In this document: positions 34,485-42,916 of the stretch, piece by piece | Layout: the number at the start of each line of letters is the position of its first letter | Numbering within the stretch: position 1 is the first letter of the stretch | NCBI RefSeq assembly: GCF_014725735.1 | Contig: NZ_CP061368.1 | Coordinates: 269,001 to 333,000 of the forward strand | DNA: 64,000 bases | DNA from: Wenzhouxiangella sp. AB-CW3 | Lineage (GTDB): Bacteria; Pseudomonadota; Gammaproteobacteria; Xanthomonadales; Wenzhouxiangellaceae | Reading direction: 5' to 3' | Notes under the pieces: generated by a model | Told to the model about the DNA's origin: nothing | Databases searched by the model: none | What the model saw: the letters and a program-made list of their open reading frames with translations, nothing else | Made by a program: the position numbers and the translations under genes

Positions 34485-34981
34485 AGGGGTCCAGCCAACG
34501 TGGTGATGACAAACAGGGTCAGAGCAAACAATATCACCGCGACGGCCAGGCCGGCGGCGAAGGTGGTGTCGAGCGCATGCCGCCAGATGTGGGCATCGAC
34601 GGCAAATGACCAGATGAACACGATCAGAGCGGCCAGCGCGGTCCAGGTGGCGGGTTCGCCGGCGCCGGCGCTGACGGTCAGTGGCAGGCTGATGGCGGTC
34701 AGCAGGGCGCTGGTGCCGAACTGGGCGGTGACGGTCTGCTGCCAGCGTTGGGGTAGTCGTCTGAGGGTCAGGACGATGCGGGCCAGGATCAGCGGCAGCA
34801 CCAGCGCCAGTGCCAGCACCAGTCCGGCCTGATCAGGCGCCTCGCCCAGTGTCATGGCCATGCCCGATACCAGCAGGTACAGTAGCATGGCCAGGGCCAG
34901 GGAGGTGTTGCCGACAGGCAGGTCCTGGGGTCCCAGGCGCAGGGTCACGATTCCGAACAGGCGCGCGATGAAGTCAGACAT
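34481..34981 (-). CDS. Small multi-pass inner-membrane protein of unknown function
   Basis: 166 residues from the ATG at 34981 (MSDFIARLFGIVTLRLG). Four or five hydrophobic segments follow: LALAMLLYLLVSGMAM, GLVLALALVLPLILAR, ALLTAISLPLTV, WTALAALIVFIWSFAV and GLAVAVILFALTLFVIT. No motif beyond that. It is the first gene of the mpl operon (ATGA overlap at 34481-34484) and its start codon overlaps that of the divergent TusA-like gene by two bases. Confidence 0.72.
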   Translation of the reverse strand: MSDFIARLFGIVTLRLGPQDLPVGNTSLALAMLLYLLVSGMAMTLGEAPDQAGLVLALALVLPLILARIVLTLRRLPQRWQQTVTAQFGTSALLTAISLPLTVSAGAGEPATWTALAALIVFIWSFAVDAHIWRHALDTTFAAGLAVAVILFALTLFVITTLAGPL

Positions 34982-35243
34982 GGAACAACATGATCCGCCC
35001 GGACAAGTGCTGGATTGCAGCGGCAGTGTCTGCCCCGAACCCGTGTTGCAGACTCGCCGCGCGGTTGCCGGCATGAGCCCCGGAGATATTCTCGAGGTGT
35101 GGGCCACCGACCCCCTGGCTGAACTGGACTTGGCCGTCTACTGTGAGCATGCGGGTCACGAGTTGCTGCTGGCAGAAACCGTCGACGGCACGGTGCATGT
35201 CCGGATTCGTGTCAGCCCAGGGCGTCAGCCAGGCGCTGGTTGA
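34980..35243 (+). CDS. tusA: TusA-like sulfurtransferase
   Basis: 87 residues: DCSGSVCPEPVLQTRRAVAGM is the SirA/TusA signature with the catalytic Cys in the CPEP motif, then GDILEVWATDPLAELDLAVYCEHAGHELL. TusA proteins relay persulfide sulfur for tRNA thiolation or molybdopterin. The ATG at 34980 overlaps the divergent gene's start by two bases; an ATG at 34968 (MKSD...) is also possible and would place the start inside the other gene. Its end overlaps adk on the other strand by 32 bases. The symbol is tentative: TusA-like paralogues are hard to tell apart. Confidence 0.85.
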   Translation: MEQHDPPGQVLDCSGSVCPEPVLQTRRAVAGMSPGDILEVWATDPLAELDLAVYCEHAGHELLLAETVDGTVHVRIRVSPGRQPGAG

Positions 35244-35772
35244 TGTCCTCGATGCTGCCGATGCCGTCAATCTCGGCCAGCAGTCCGTGTTCGCGATAGT
35301 GCTCCGATACAGGGGCGGTCTGCTCCCGGTAGACCTTCAGGCGATTGCGGACCACTTCCTCGGTATCGTCGGAACGCCCTTCCTCTTCGGCACGTCGGGC
35401 CAGTCGCTGAATGATCTGTTCTTCGTCGACTCGCAGCTCCAGGGCCTTTTCCACTGGTTGCTCCAAACGCTCGAGCAGTTCGTCCAGTGCGCGTGCCTGG
35501 GCGAGATTGCGAGGGTAGCCGTCGAGAATGAAGCCCGGCTGCACATCCGCCGCGCCAAGACGTTCTTCGATCAGGCCCAGCACCAGTTCGTCGGGCACGA
35601 GCTCGCCGCGGTCCATGAAGGACCGGGCCTGCCGGCCCAGGGGCGTTTCATCGGCCACTGCCGAGCGCAGCAGGTCGCCGGTGGAGATGTGTGGAACCTT
35701 GATGCGGTCCTTGAGTAGGGCAGCCTGGGTGCCCTTGCCTGAGCCAGGCGGGCCGAGCAGTACGATACGCAT
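35212..35772 (-). CDS. adk: Adenylate kinase
   Basis: 186 residues. P-loop LLGPPGSGKGTQAALL, ISTGDLLRSAVADET, FILDGYPRNLAQARALDELL and RLARRAEEEGRSDDTEEVVRNRL are all in place. It interconverts ATP+AMP and 2 ADP. The segment between RLARRAEEEGR and SDDTEE is short, so this is the short-lid form without the zinc or INSERT domain of the 214-residue enterobacterial enzyme. It is convergent with the TusA-like gene, overlapping by 32 bases. Confidence 0.96.
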   Translation of the reverse strand: MRIVLLGPPGSGKGTQAALLKDRIKVPHISTGDLLRSAVADETPLGRQARSFMDRGELVPDELVLGLIEERLGAADVQPGFILDGYPRNLAQARALDELLERLEQPVEKALELRVDEEQIIQRLARRAEEEGRSDDTEEVVRNRLKVYREQTAPVSEHYREHGLLAEIDGIGSIEDINQRLADALG

Positions 35773-35961
35773 GGTTTGCTGTTTGTCGCAATGAGGGGAA
35801 ATGGAAACAAGCCGGCAAAATTAACCGGAATGGGTCTTGAGTGTCAAATGGGCCGGGGTTATGAGTGCATAACCAGAAAGTGTGTCTTGTGTCATGTTTC
35901 TGGGCAGGACATTCCGTTATTCTGCCGGGTCTGAAACCCGCATCTTCAAAGACAGCCAGTC

Positions 35962-37224
35962 ATGGCAAGACGAAATCTTCTGTATGCCCAGTCCGGCGGT
36001 GTCACGCCGGTCATCAATGCCACCGCGGCCGCGGTCATCGAGGCTGCGCGCCGCAGGACTGATGCATTCGGTCAGGTGCTGGCCGCTCGGGATGGCATCG
36101 TCGGTGTGCTGACAGAGCGGCTGATTGATACGGCCAGTCTGCAGGATGACGAGCTCGCCGCGCTCTCTCATACGCCGGGAGGCGTCTTCGGTTCCTGCCG
36201 CTACAAGCTTCGCGACGTGGCCGAGGACCGGCGCGAGTACGAGCGCATCATCGAGGTTTTTCGGGCCCACGATATCGGCTGTTTCCTCTACAACGGCGGA
36301 AACGATTCGGCCGATACTGCATGGAAGCTCTCGCAGGTGGCCGAGCGGCTCGAGTATCCGCTGCAATGCATTGGTGTGCCCAAGACCATCGACAACGACC
36401 TGGCGGTGACCGACAGTTCGCCGGGTTTCGGTTCCGTGGCCAAGTACGTGGCGGTGTCCATTCTCGAAGCCAGTCTTGATGTGTTGTCCATGGCTTCCAC
36501 CTCGACTCGGGTGTTCGTGCTGGAAGTGATGGGCCGGCATGCGGGCTGGATTGCCGCGGCCGCGGGCCTGGCGCAGCGCGAGCAAGGCGATCCGCCCCAG
36601 GTGATCCTGTTGCCCGAGCGCGGCTTCGACCAGGCGCGCTTTCTGGATGCCGTGCAGCAATCAGTCGAGCGGAATGGCTACTGTTCAGTGGTGGTTTCAG
36701 AAGGACTGCGGGACCAGCAAGGTCAGTTTCTGGCCGATGCCGGTGGCAAGGATGCTTTCGGCCATCGTCAGCTCGGCGGTGTCGGACCCATGATCGCAGA
36801 GCTGATCACGGACCAGCTTGGTTTCAAGAACCACTGGGCGGTGGCCGACTACCTGCAGCGTTCGGCTCGGCACATTGCCTCGCAGACCGATCTCGAGCAT
36901 GCGCGTGCGGTCGGCGAGGCCGCCGTCGAGCTGGCCGTCGAGGGGCAGAACGGCGTCATGCCGGTGATTCGCCGGATTTCGGACCATCCCTACCGCTGGA
37001 CCACCGAGGCGGCATCCCTTGAGCGCATCGCCAATCAGGAAAAGACCCTGCCGGATCACTTCATTTCCGAGGATGGATTCGGCATTACGCCGGCCTGTCG
37101 GGAGTACCTGGCGCCGCTGATTCGCGGCGAGGCCTTTCCGCCGTTTGCCGCCGATGGTCTGCCGCGCTATGTGCGACCGAGGCTGGCCGAATTGCCGCGC
37201 CGGCTGGATCGTTTTCCGCTCTGA
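35962..37224 (+). CDS. Diphosphate-dependent 6-phosphofructokinase
   Basis: 420 residues. PFK layout: QSGGVTPVINATAAAVI, PGGVFGSCRYK, CFLYNGGNDSADTAWKLS, GVPKTIDNDLAVTDSSPGFGS and VLEVMGRHAGWIAAA. Two residues mark the PPi type: Asp115 in GGND (ATP enzymes have Gly in GGDG) and Lys141 in PKTIDND (ATP enzymes have Gly). It should use pyrophosphate, reversibly, rather than ATP to convert fructose 6-phosphate to fructose 1,6-bisphosphate. It is followed after 91 bp by PEP carboxykinase in the same direction, so the pair forms a glycolysis/gluconeogenesis module. Confidence 0.93.
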   Translation: MARRNLLYAQSGGVTPVINATAAAVIEAARRRTDAFGQVLAARDGIVGVLTERLIDTASLQDDELAALSHTPGGVFGSCRYKLRDVAEDRREYERIIEVFRAHDIGCFLYNGGNDSADTAWKLSQVAERLEYPLQCIGVPKTIDNDLAVTDSSPGFGSVAKYVAVSILEASLDVLSMASTSTRVFVLEVMGRHAGWIAAAAGLAQREQGDPPQVILLPERGFDQARFLDAVQQSVERNGYCSVVVSEGLRDQQGQFLADAGGKDAFGHRQLGGVGPMIAELITDQLGFKNHWAVADYLQRSARHIASQTDLEHARAVGEAAVELAVEGQNGVMPVIRRISDHPYRWTTEAASLERIANQEKTLPDHFISEDGFGITPACREYLAPLIRGEAFPPFAADGLPRYVRPRLAELPRRLDRFPL

Positions 37225-37315
37225 CTGCCGGCGGTTCGTCGCCATATTGCAACCCGCGCTGCAAGCGGCTACCCTGCCGGGTTTATCCCGCATAGTCTGC
37301 CCGCCGCCAAACATC

Positions 37316-39070
37316 ATGTCTTCCAAACTTACAGCGCTCAATGAATGGGTCGATCAGGTCGCCACGCACACCCGCGCCAGCCAGGTCTCTTGGTGTGATG
37401 GATCTGCAGCCGAAAATGAACGTCTGATTGCTGCGATGCTGGAGTCCGGCGATCTCGAAAAGCTCAATCCGGACACCCACCCCGACTGCTATCTGCACCG
37501 CTCCGATCCGGACGATGTGGCCCGGGTCGAACACCTGACCTTTGTCTGCACGGAAGACCCGGACCAGGCCGGGCCCAATAACAACTGGATGGCCCCGGCC
37601 GAGGCCCATGCCCTGATGAAGGGGCTGTTTGCCGGCTGCATGGAGGGCCGCACGCTCTACGTTGTGCCCTATTGCATGGGTCCCGTCGATTCACCGCTGT
37701 CGCGCTGCGGTGTGGAAATCACTGACAGCCCTTATGTCGTGGTCAATATGCGCCTGATGACGCGCATGGGGGCCGATGCGCTGGCGCGCATCGAGAACGA
37801 CGGTCATTTCGTCAAGGGTCTGCACTCGACCGGCGAGCTTGACCCGGACCGGCGCTACATCATGCATTTCCCGGAGGAACTCAGCATTCAGAGTTTCGGT
37901 TCGGGCTATGGCGGCAATGCCCTGCTGGGCAAGAAGTGCCATGCGCTGCGCATTGCCAGTTACCAGGCGCGAACCGAGGGCTGGCTGGCTGAACACATGC
38001 TGATTGTCGGTATCGAGAACCCGCAGGGCGAGGTTCGTTACGTGGCCGGCGCATTCCCGTCGGCCTGTGGCAAGACCAACCTGGCCATGCTGATTCCGCC
38101 GGCAGCCTACCGCGAGGCCGGCTGGAAGGTATGGACAGTTGGCGACGACATCTGCTGGTTGCACCCGGGCGAGGACGGGCGCCTGTGGGCGATCAATCCG
38201 GAAGCTGGCTTCTTCGGTGTGGCGCCGGGCACCGGCAACAAGACCAATCCGAATGCCCTGGCCATGCTGGATTGCGAGGCCATTTTTACGAATGTGGCGG
38301 TCACCGAGGACAACCAGCCCTGGTGGGAAGGTCTGGACGACCGCGTGCCGGCGAAAGACTGGCGCGGGCGTGATTTCGATCCGCGGCAGGGCCCGGCGGC
38401 CCATCCGAACTCACGCTTCACGGTTTCGATCAAGCGTTGCCCGAGTTATTCCGAGGTCGCCGAGAGCGCATCGGGCGTGCCGATCGACGCTATCCTGTTC
38501 GGCGGACGTCGGGCCGGCCTCGCTCCGCTGGTGCTGGAGGCGCGCGACTGGCGCCATGGTGTGCTGCTGGGTGCCGGCATGGCGTCGGAGACCACGGCTG
38601 CGGCGACCGGCGCGGTGGGTGTGGTGCGGCGCGACCCCATGGCCATGAAGCCATTCTGCGGGTACAACTTTGGCGACTACTGGGCGCACTGGCTGGAGGT
38701 GGGTTCGAAACTGAGCCATCCTCCGAAGATCTTCCAGGTCAACTGGTTCCGGCGCGACGCCGACGGCCGCTTCATCTGGCCCGGCTTTTCCGACAACATG
38801 CGCGTGCTGGAGTGGGTGCTCGACCGTTGCCTGGGGCAAGCCCAGGTTCGTGAAACGGCGGTTGGTGGCTTGCCGGAGGATGGAGCCATCAATACTGATG
38901 GCCTGGAGCAGCACCCGGACATGGAAGCGCTGCTCGAGGTGGAACCGTCGGCCTGGCTGGCTGAACTGGACGATATTGCCGCCCACCTGGAGCAATTCGG
39001 CGGTCGTGTGCCGGGTGAGCTGCGCCAGGAGCTGGACCGGGTCGCAACGCGGCTTGGCGAGGCGGGATGA
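37316..39070 (+). CDS. pckG: Phosphoenolpyruvate carboxykinase (GTP)
   Basis: 584 residues from ATG 37316 (MSSKLTALNEWVDQV). The nucleotide-binding loop GAFPSACGKTNLAML contains the reactive Cys251 typical of the GTP class; other signatures are SGYGGNALLGKKCHALRIAS, FGGRRAGLAPLV and PFCGYNFGDYWAHWL. It converts oxaloacetate and GTP to PEP, CO2 and GDP. Downstream of PPi-PFK in the same orientation, it suggests a combined control of carbon flow. The following gap (39071-39430) is low-coding. Confidence 0.97.
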   Translation: MSSKLTALNEWVDQVATHTRASQVSWCDGSAAENERLIAAMLESGDLEKLNPDTHPDCYLHRSDPDDVARVEHLTFVCTEDPDQAGPNNNWMAPAEAHALMKGLFAGCMEGRTLYVVPYCMGPVDSPLSRCGVEITDSPYVVVNMRLMTRMGADALARIENDGHFVKGLHSTGELDPDRRYIMHFPEELSIQSFGSGYGGNALLGKKCHALRIASYQARTEGWLAEHMLIVGIENPQGEVRYVAGAFPSACGKTNLAMLIPPAAYREAGWKVWTVGDDICWLHPGEDGRLWAINPEAGFFGVAPGTGNKTNPNALAMLDCEAIFTNVAVTEDNQPWWEGLDDRVPAKDWRGRDFDPRQGPAAHPNSRFTVSIKRCPSYSEVAESASGVPIDAILFGGRRAGLAPLVLEARDWRHGVLLGAGMASETTAAATGAVGVVRRDPMAMKPFCGYNFGDYWAHWLEVGSKLSHPPKIFQVNWFRRDADGRFIWPGFSDNMRVLEWVLDRCLGQAQVRETAVGGLPEDGAINTDGLEQHPDMEALLEVEPSAWLAELDDIAAHLEQFGGRVPGELRQELDRVATRLGEAG

Positions 39071-39430
39071 GTGAATCCTGGGCCCTTGTCGCATTGGTCT
39101 TTTGAGATGGCGTGAAAATCGTTTCGCTTTATCCAAAAACAGTTGAATATCAAGCTTTTCTTTGTTCAGAGAAGATTAGCTTCGCGTTCAGAATGTATTG
39201 GCAATCCCCTTTTCATCGCCATTCGATGATGCTAGTATCGGCGGCGAGTCGGAGGGCCGGCCTTGCTCGGGTCGCCATTTTGGCGTGCCGGTGTAGCCGG
39301 ACTTTTCGCTCAGGCCGTGCGCTGTGAATAATCAGGTGCACTGTCGAACGCATATAGAAAAGCCCTTAAATGGTGCAAATCAGAAGATAGCTTATTGAGT
39401 GCAAATCAAGAAGACAAACTGGAGAGTCTG
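39071..39430. other. Regulatory-looking gap before the first TonB receptor
   Basis: 360 bp, more AT-rich than the coding DNA around it. It holds two near-identical direct repeats, GTGCAAATCAGAAGA (39373) and GTGCAAATCAAGAAGA (39399), 26 bp apart and close to the receptor start. They could be regulator binding sites. GGAGAG at 39421 is a plausible ribosome binding site. No gene is visible. Confidence 0.5.
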
Positions 39431-42337
39431 ATGAAGTTGTATAAGCGAAATTCATTAACAGAGTCGGTACGGCTGGCTCTTGGGGTCGGGTTGATCGCGA
39501 CCGCCATGGCGACCGGTGGATCGGTCTGGGCGCAGGACACCGATGATGACGGTGATCTTGACGACATTATTGATCGCATTGCCGTAACCGGTACTCGCGT
39601 AGTCTCGCCCGGCCTGCTGTCGAGCAGCCCCATTACTTCGATTGATGATTCAGAGTTGCAGTTCCGCCAGTCTGCGTCGATCGAAGACGTCATCCGTGAG
39701 CTGCCTGTCGCGGTGCCGGCGCTTGGCCCGGGTACCAATAACGGAACCGGCGGCGGTAGCACGGTCAACCTCCGTGGCCTGGGTTCGAACCGAAACCTGG
39801 TGCTCATCAACGGCCGTCGTATCGTGCCGTTCAACCTGACCGGTCAGGTCGACACCAACATTGTCCCCGTTGCCCTGCTTGAGCGGGCCGACCTGGTGAC
39901 TGGTGGTGCCTCCGCCGTGTACGGTGCTGACGCCGTCTCCGGCGTGCTCAACTTCGTGATGCGTTCGGATTTCGAAGGCGTGGAGCTGTCGAGCTTCTAC
40001 GGCATGTCGGAAAAGGGTGATGCCGATCGCACCCGCACCGACTTCATTGTTGGCGCCAACACCTCAGATGGTCGCGGTAACGTCACCATGGCCCTCAGCT
40101 ACACCGATATCGAGCCCCTGACGATGGGTGAGCGTGACATCGGTGAGTTCTCCCTGTTTTCCGATACCGGCCAGCCCGGTGGTTCCTCGGCCGGCGTGCC
40201 CACCTTCTCGCTGGTGGAGCTGGTAGAAGGTGAGGGATCCGTACTGGCCCAGTGGGATCCGGATCAGGGGCGGTTTACCGACGACCTGCAGCTCTACAAC
40301 TACAACCCGACGAACTTCTACCAGGGCGCACTGGAGCGTACGCAGGCCACGGCGCTGGCCCGCTACGAAATCATCCCCGAAGTGGAAGCCTACGGTGAGT
40401 TCATTTACATGGACAACACGCGCCGGGCGCAGTTGGCCCCGTCGGGCACCTTCTTCAATAACTGGAATGTCCCGATTGGCAATCCGTTCCTCACCGACGA
40501 GGGTCGTGCCCAGATCTGTGCCACGCACGATATCGCCCCTGAGGACTGCGTTGCCGGCAGCACCGAAGAAGTCACGATGCAGGCCCGTCGTCGCATGACC
40601 GAGCTTGGACCGCGTCTGAACGACTTCGAGAACGACGTTTACCAGTACACGGTAGGCGCGCGTGGCGACATCGGCATCAACTGGACTTATGACGCGTACT
40701 GGTCGCAGGGCCAGGCGTCGCAGGTTCAGACACAGGGCAACTGGGGTTCCAATTCCCGCGTTCAGCAGGCCCTGCGTGCGGTTGAAGTTGATGAGTGCCT
40801 GGACGATTCCAACAACTGTGTTCCGCTGAACCTGTTCGGACCGGAAGGTTCGATCACCGACGAGATGATCGACTTCATCAACCTGTCGTCGTTGTCGACC
40901 CAGACGGTCGATCAGGAGGTTGGAGCATTGACCTTCGCCGGCGATCTGGGCGACATTCGCAGCCCGATGGCCGATGAGCCGATCGGTGTTGCTGTCGGTG
41001 CTGAGTATCGACGTGTCGCTGCCGCCACCCTGTCCGATCAGGCTTCGCAGATTCAGGGCGAAGTGCTGGGGACCGGTGCGCCCACCCCCGATCGCTCGGG
41101 CGCCTTCACGCTGCGTGAAGTCTACGCCGAAATGATTGCCCCGATTGTCCAGGGCGTCACCTTCGAAGGTGGTTATCGCTACACCGACTTCTCGGTTGCC
41201 GATGAAAGCTCGACCTCGTACGACACCTGGAAGGCCGGCCTCAACTGGGAGGCCACCGACGAGCTGCTGGTTCGAGGCATGGTGCAGCGCGCCACGCGTG
41301 CGCCTAACGTGAACGAGCTGTTCGCTCCGCAGGTCTCCGGCCTGTCGAACCTGGGCACCGACCCCTGCCAGGGCGATCGGATCAACCAGGACGAAGCCGG
41401 TACCCCGGGTACGCTGTCCAATCTCTGTGTGCAGACGGGCGTTCCGACCGGCGTCGTGGGTAACCTGCCTTCGCCGGCTGCTGGCCAGATCAACGTGCTC
41501 TCCGGCGGCAACCCCGAGCTGGGCCCCGAGGAAGCCGATACCTGGACGGCCGGGGTTGTTTGGCAGCCGTTCTTCGTCGATGACCTGACCGTCACGGTGG
41601 ACTACTATCGCATCGAGATTGAAGATCAGATCTCCTCGCCCAGTTCCACCGACCTGCTGGAGCAGTGCTACGATCCGGCTCTCAACCCGGGTTTCGAGTT
41701 CAACGAGGCCTGTTCGTTGATCCTGCGCAGCCCGACCGGTGGCGACCTCAATGCTTCGGATGCGCTTGGCGTGGTCACGGCACTGTCCAACTCGGGTCGG
41801 TCGAAGACCGAAGGTATCGACCTGGGCGTGAACTACGGCATGCCGCTCCCGAACGACATGGGTGACCTGAGCTTCACGCTCAACCTTACCCGTGTCTTGA
41901 ACTGGGAGTTTCAGGACAGCCCGGCCTCCTCTGCACGTGATTGCCTTGGCTACTACAGCGTGGCATGTAACGAAGCAACCGGCGCCGGCCTGATTCACGA
42001 GACGCGCTTCAACCAGCGGACGACCTGGACGCGTGGTGATTACGATGTCTCGCTGAACTGGCGCTACATGAGCGGTCTGGACGTCGAGCCGGGATCCGGT
42101 GATTGGCTGGACGACTTCTCGAGCATCAGTAGCTTCAGCTACTTCGACCTGTCGGGTGCATGGCGCATCAACGAGAATGTCCGGCTCAATGCCACTATCA
42201 ACAACCTGTTCGACAAGAGCGCTCCGAACGTCGGCGACACCATTGGCTCGACGGCAGCCAACAGCGGTAACACCTTCCCGCAGTTCTACGATGTGCTGGG
42301 TCGGTTCTACACGCTTGGGGTGAACGTCAGCTTCTAA
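39431..42337 (+). CDS. TonB-dependent outer-membrane receptor
   Basis: 968 residues from ATG 39431 (MKLYKRNSLTESVRLALG). Signal peptide to about GGSVWA, then an acidic DTDDDGDLDDI stretch and a TonB-box-like DRIAVTGTRVVSPG. The plug domain contains NLRGLGSNRNLVLINGRRIVPF, SAVYGADAVSGVLNFVMR. The beta-barrel ends in the expected aromatic terminus FYTLGVNVSF. It belongs to the large-plug group with 'GSRxxV(L/M)INGRR' seen in Xanthomonadales and Caulobacter; the transported compound (vitamin, siderophore, carbohydrate or peptide) cannot be told. A second such receptor and a TonB operon follow. Confidence 0.93.
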   Translation: MKLYKRNSLTESVRLALGVGLIATAMATGGSVWAQDTDDDGDLDDIIDRIAVTGTRVVSPGLLSSSPITSIDDSELQFRQSASIEDVIRELPVAVPALGPGTNNGTGGGSTVNLRGLGSNRNLVLINGRRIVPFNLTGQVDTNIVPVALLERADLVTGGASAVYGADAVSGVLNFVMRSDFEGVELSSFYGMSEKGDADRTRTDFIVGANTSDGRGNVTMALSYTDIEPLTMGERDIGEFSLFSDTGQPGGSSAGVPTFSLVELVEGEGSVLAQWDPDQGRFTDDLQLYNYNPTNFYQGALERTQATALARYEIIPEVEAYGEFIYMDNTRRAQLAPSGTFFNNWNVPIGNPFLTDEGRAQICATHDIAPEDCVAGSTEEVTMQARRRMTELGPRLNDFENDVYQYTVGARGDIGINWTYDAYWSQGQASQVQTQGNWGSNSRVQQALRAVEVDECLDDSNNCVPLNLFGPEGSITDEMIDFINLSSLSTQTVDQEVGALTFAGDLGDIRSPMADEPIGVAVGAEYRRVAAATLSDQASQIQGEVLGTGAPTPDRSGAFTLREVYAEMIAPIVQGVTFEGGYRYTDFSVADESSTSYDTWKAGLNWEATDELLVRGMVQRATRAPNVNELFAPQVSGLSNLGTDPCQGDRINQDEAGTPGTLSNLCVQTGVPTGVVGNLPSPAAGQINVLSGGNPELGPEEADTWTAGVVWQPFFVDDLTVTVDYYRIEIEDQISSPSSTDLLEQCYDPALNPGFEFNEACSLILRSPTGGDLNASDALGVVTALSNSGRSKTEGIDLGVNYGMPLPNDMGDLSFTLNLTRVLNWEFQDSPASSARDCLGYYSVACNEATGAGLIHETRFNQRTTWTRGDYDVSLNWRYMSGLDVEPGSGDWLDDFSSISSFSYFDLSGAWRINENVRLNATINNLFDKSAPNVGDTIGSTAANSGNTFPQFYDVLGRFYTLGVNVSF

Positions 42338-42362
42338 TTGCTGAACTGTCGTTAGCCTTGCA

Positions 42363-42395
42363 GGGCGGGTCCTTTCGGGGGCCCGCCCTTTTTTT
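42363..42395 (+). terminator. Intrinsic terminator of the first TonB receptor
   Basis: GGGCGGGTCC pairs with GGGCCCGCCC around a six-base loop with one G-T pair, and a run of seven T follows directly (42389-42395). It lies 26 bases after the receptor stop. Confidence 0.9.
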
Positions 42396-42462
42396 AGCAG
42401 GCATCGCTGATACTGCGACTGCCGTGTGGAGTCTTCTTTCCCCTTCGTTGGGTTTGCTAAAA

Positions 42463-42512
42463 GAATTCACCACAGAGGCACAGAGGGCACAGGGAAAGAA
42501 ACGGAAAGAGAG
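42463..42512. repeat. Dispersed CACAGAGGCACAGAGGG-type repeat
   Basis: The stretch CACCACAGAGGCACAGAGG followed by GCACAGGGAAAG matches a purine-rich intergenic motif I know from many unrelated bacterial genomes ('ACCACAGAG(G)CACAGAG'). Only one copy is present in this window. Confidence 0.45.
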
Positions 42513-42614
42513 TTGGAGTTTAAAGGGGTGCCGCTGCGTGCCCACTGTGATCCAGTCTCTTGTTTATGTCGAGACAGTGGGTTGCGGATCGTGCGGGGGA
42601 GTAGGCCGCACCTT

Positions 42615-42895
42615 TTATCGGGCTTCGGGAAGTCCTTCCTTGAGCGCCAGCAGTGTTTCGTCCCAGGGCATGTCTGCATTGCCCACCTTGCGGCTCAGCC
42701 GCATGGCTTCGAGCAGGGCATCCTCGGCCCGCTGGGCCTGGCCCCTGGCGCTGGCGACACGTGCCATTCCGGCGTGAAACAGTGGTTCCTCGTCGTCCAG
42801 CCGGATGGCTCTGGCATACAGCGCCTCGGCACGTTCGAGTTCGCCGAGCCGCTCGAAATTGCGCCCGATCGACCAATGCAGATAGGGGTCGCGAG
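42615..42895 (-). pseudogene. 3' part of the transglutaminase-like TPR gene, cut off by IS66
   Basis: Read on the minus strand, 90 codons before TAA at 42615 encode RDPYLHWSIGRNFERLGELE, then RAEALYARAIRLDDEEPLFH and further TPR-like helices, ending in ALKEGLPEAR. It has no start of its own and begins at the 8-bp duplication 42888-42895 that matches the one at 45220-45227. Joining it to the 5' part gives ...GIRSRD-PYLHW... in the same frame. Confidence 0.88.
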
Positions 42896-42916
42896 GTAAC
42901 CGGTCATTACAGACCG

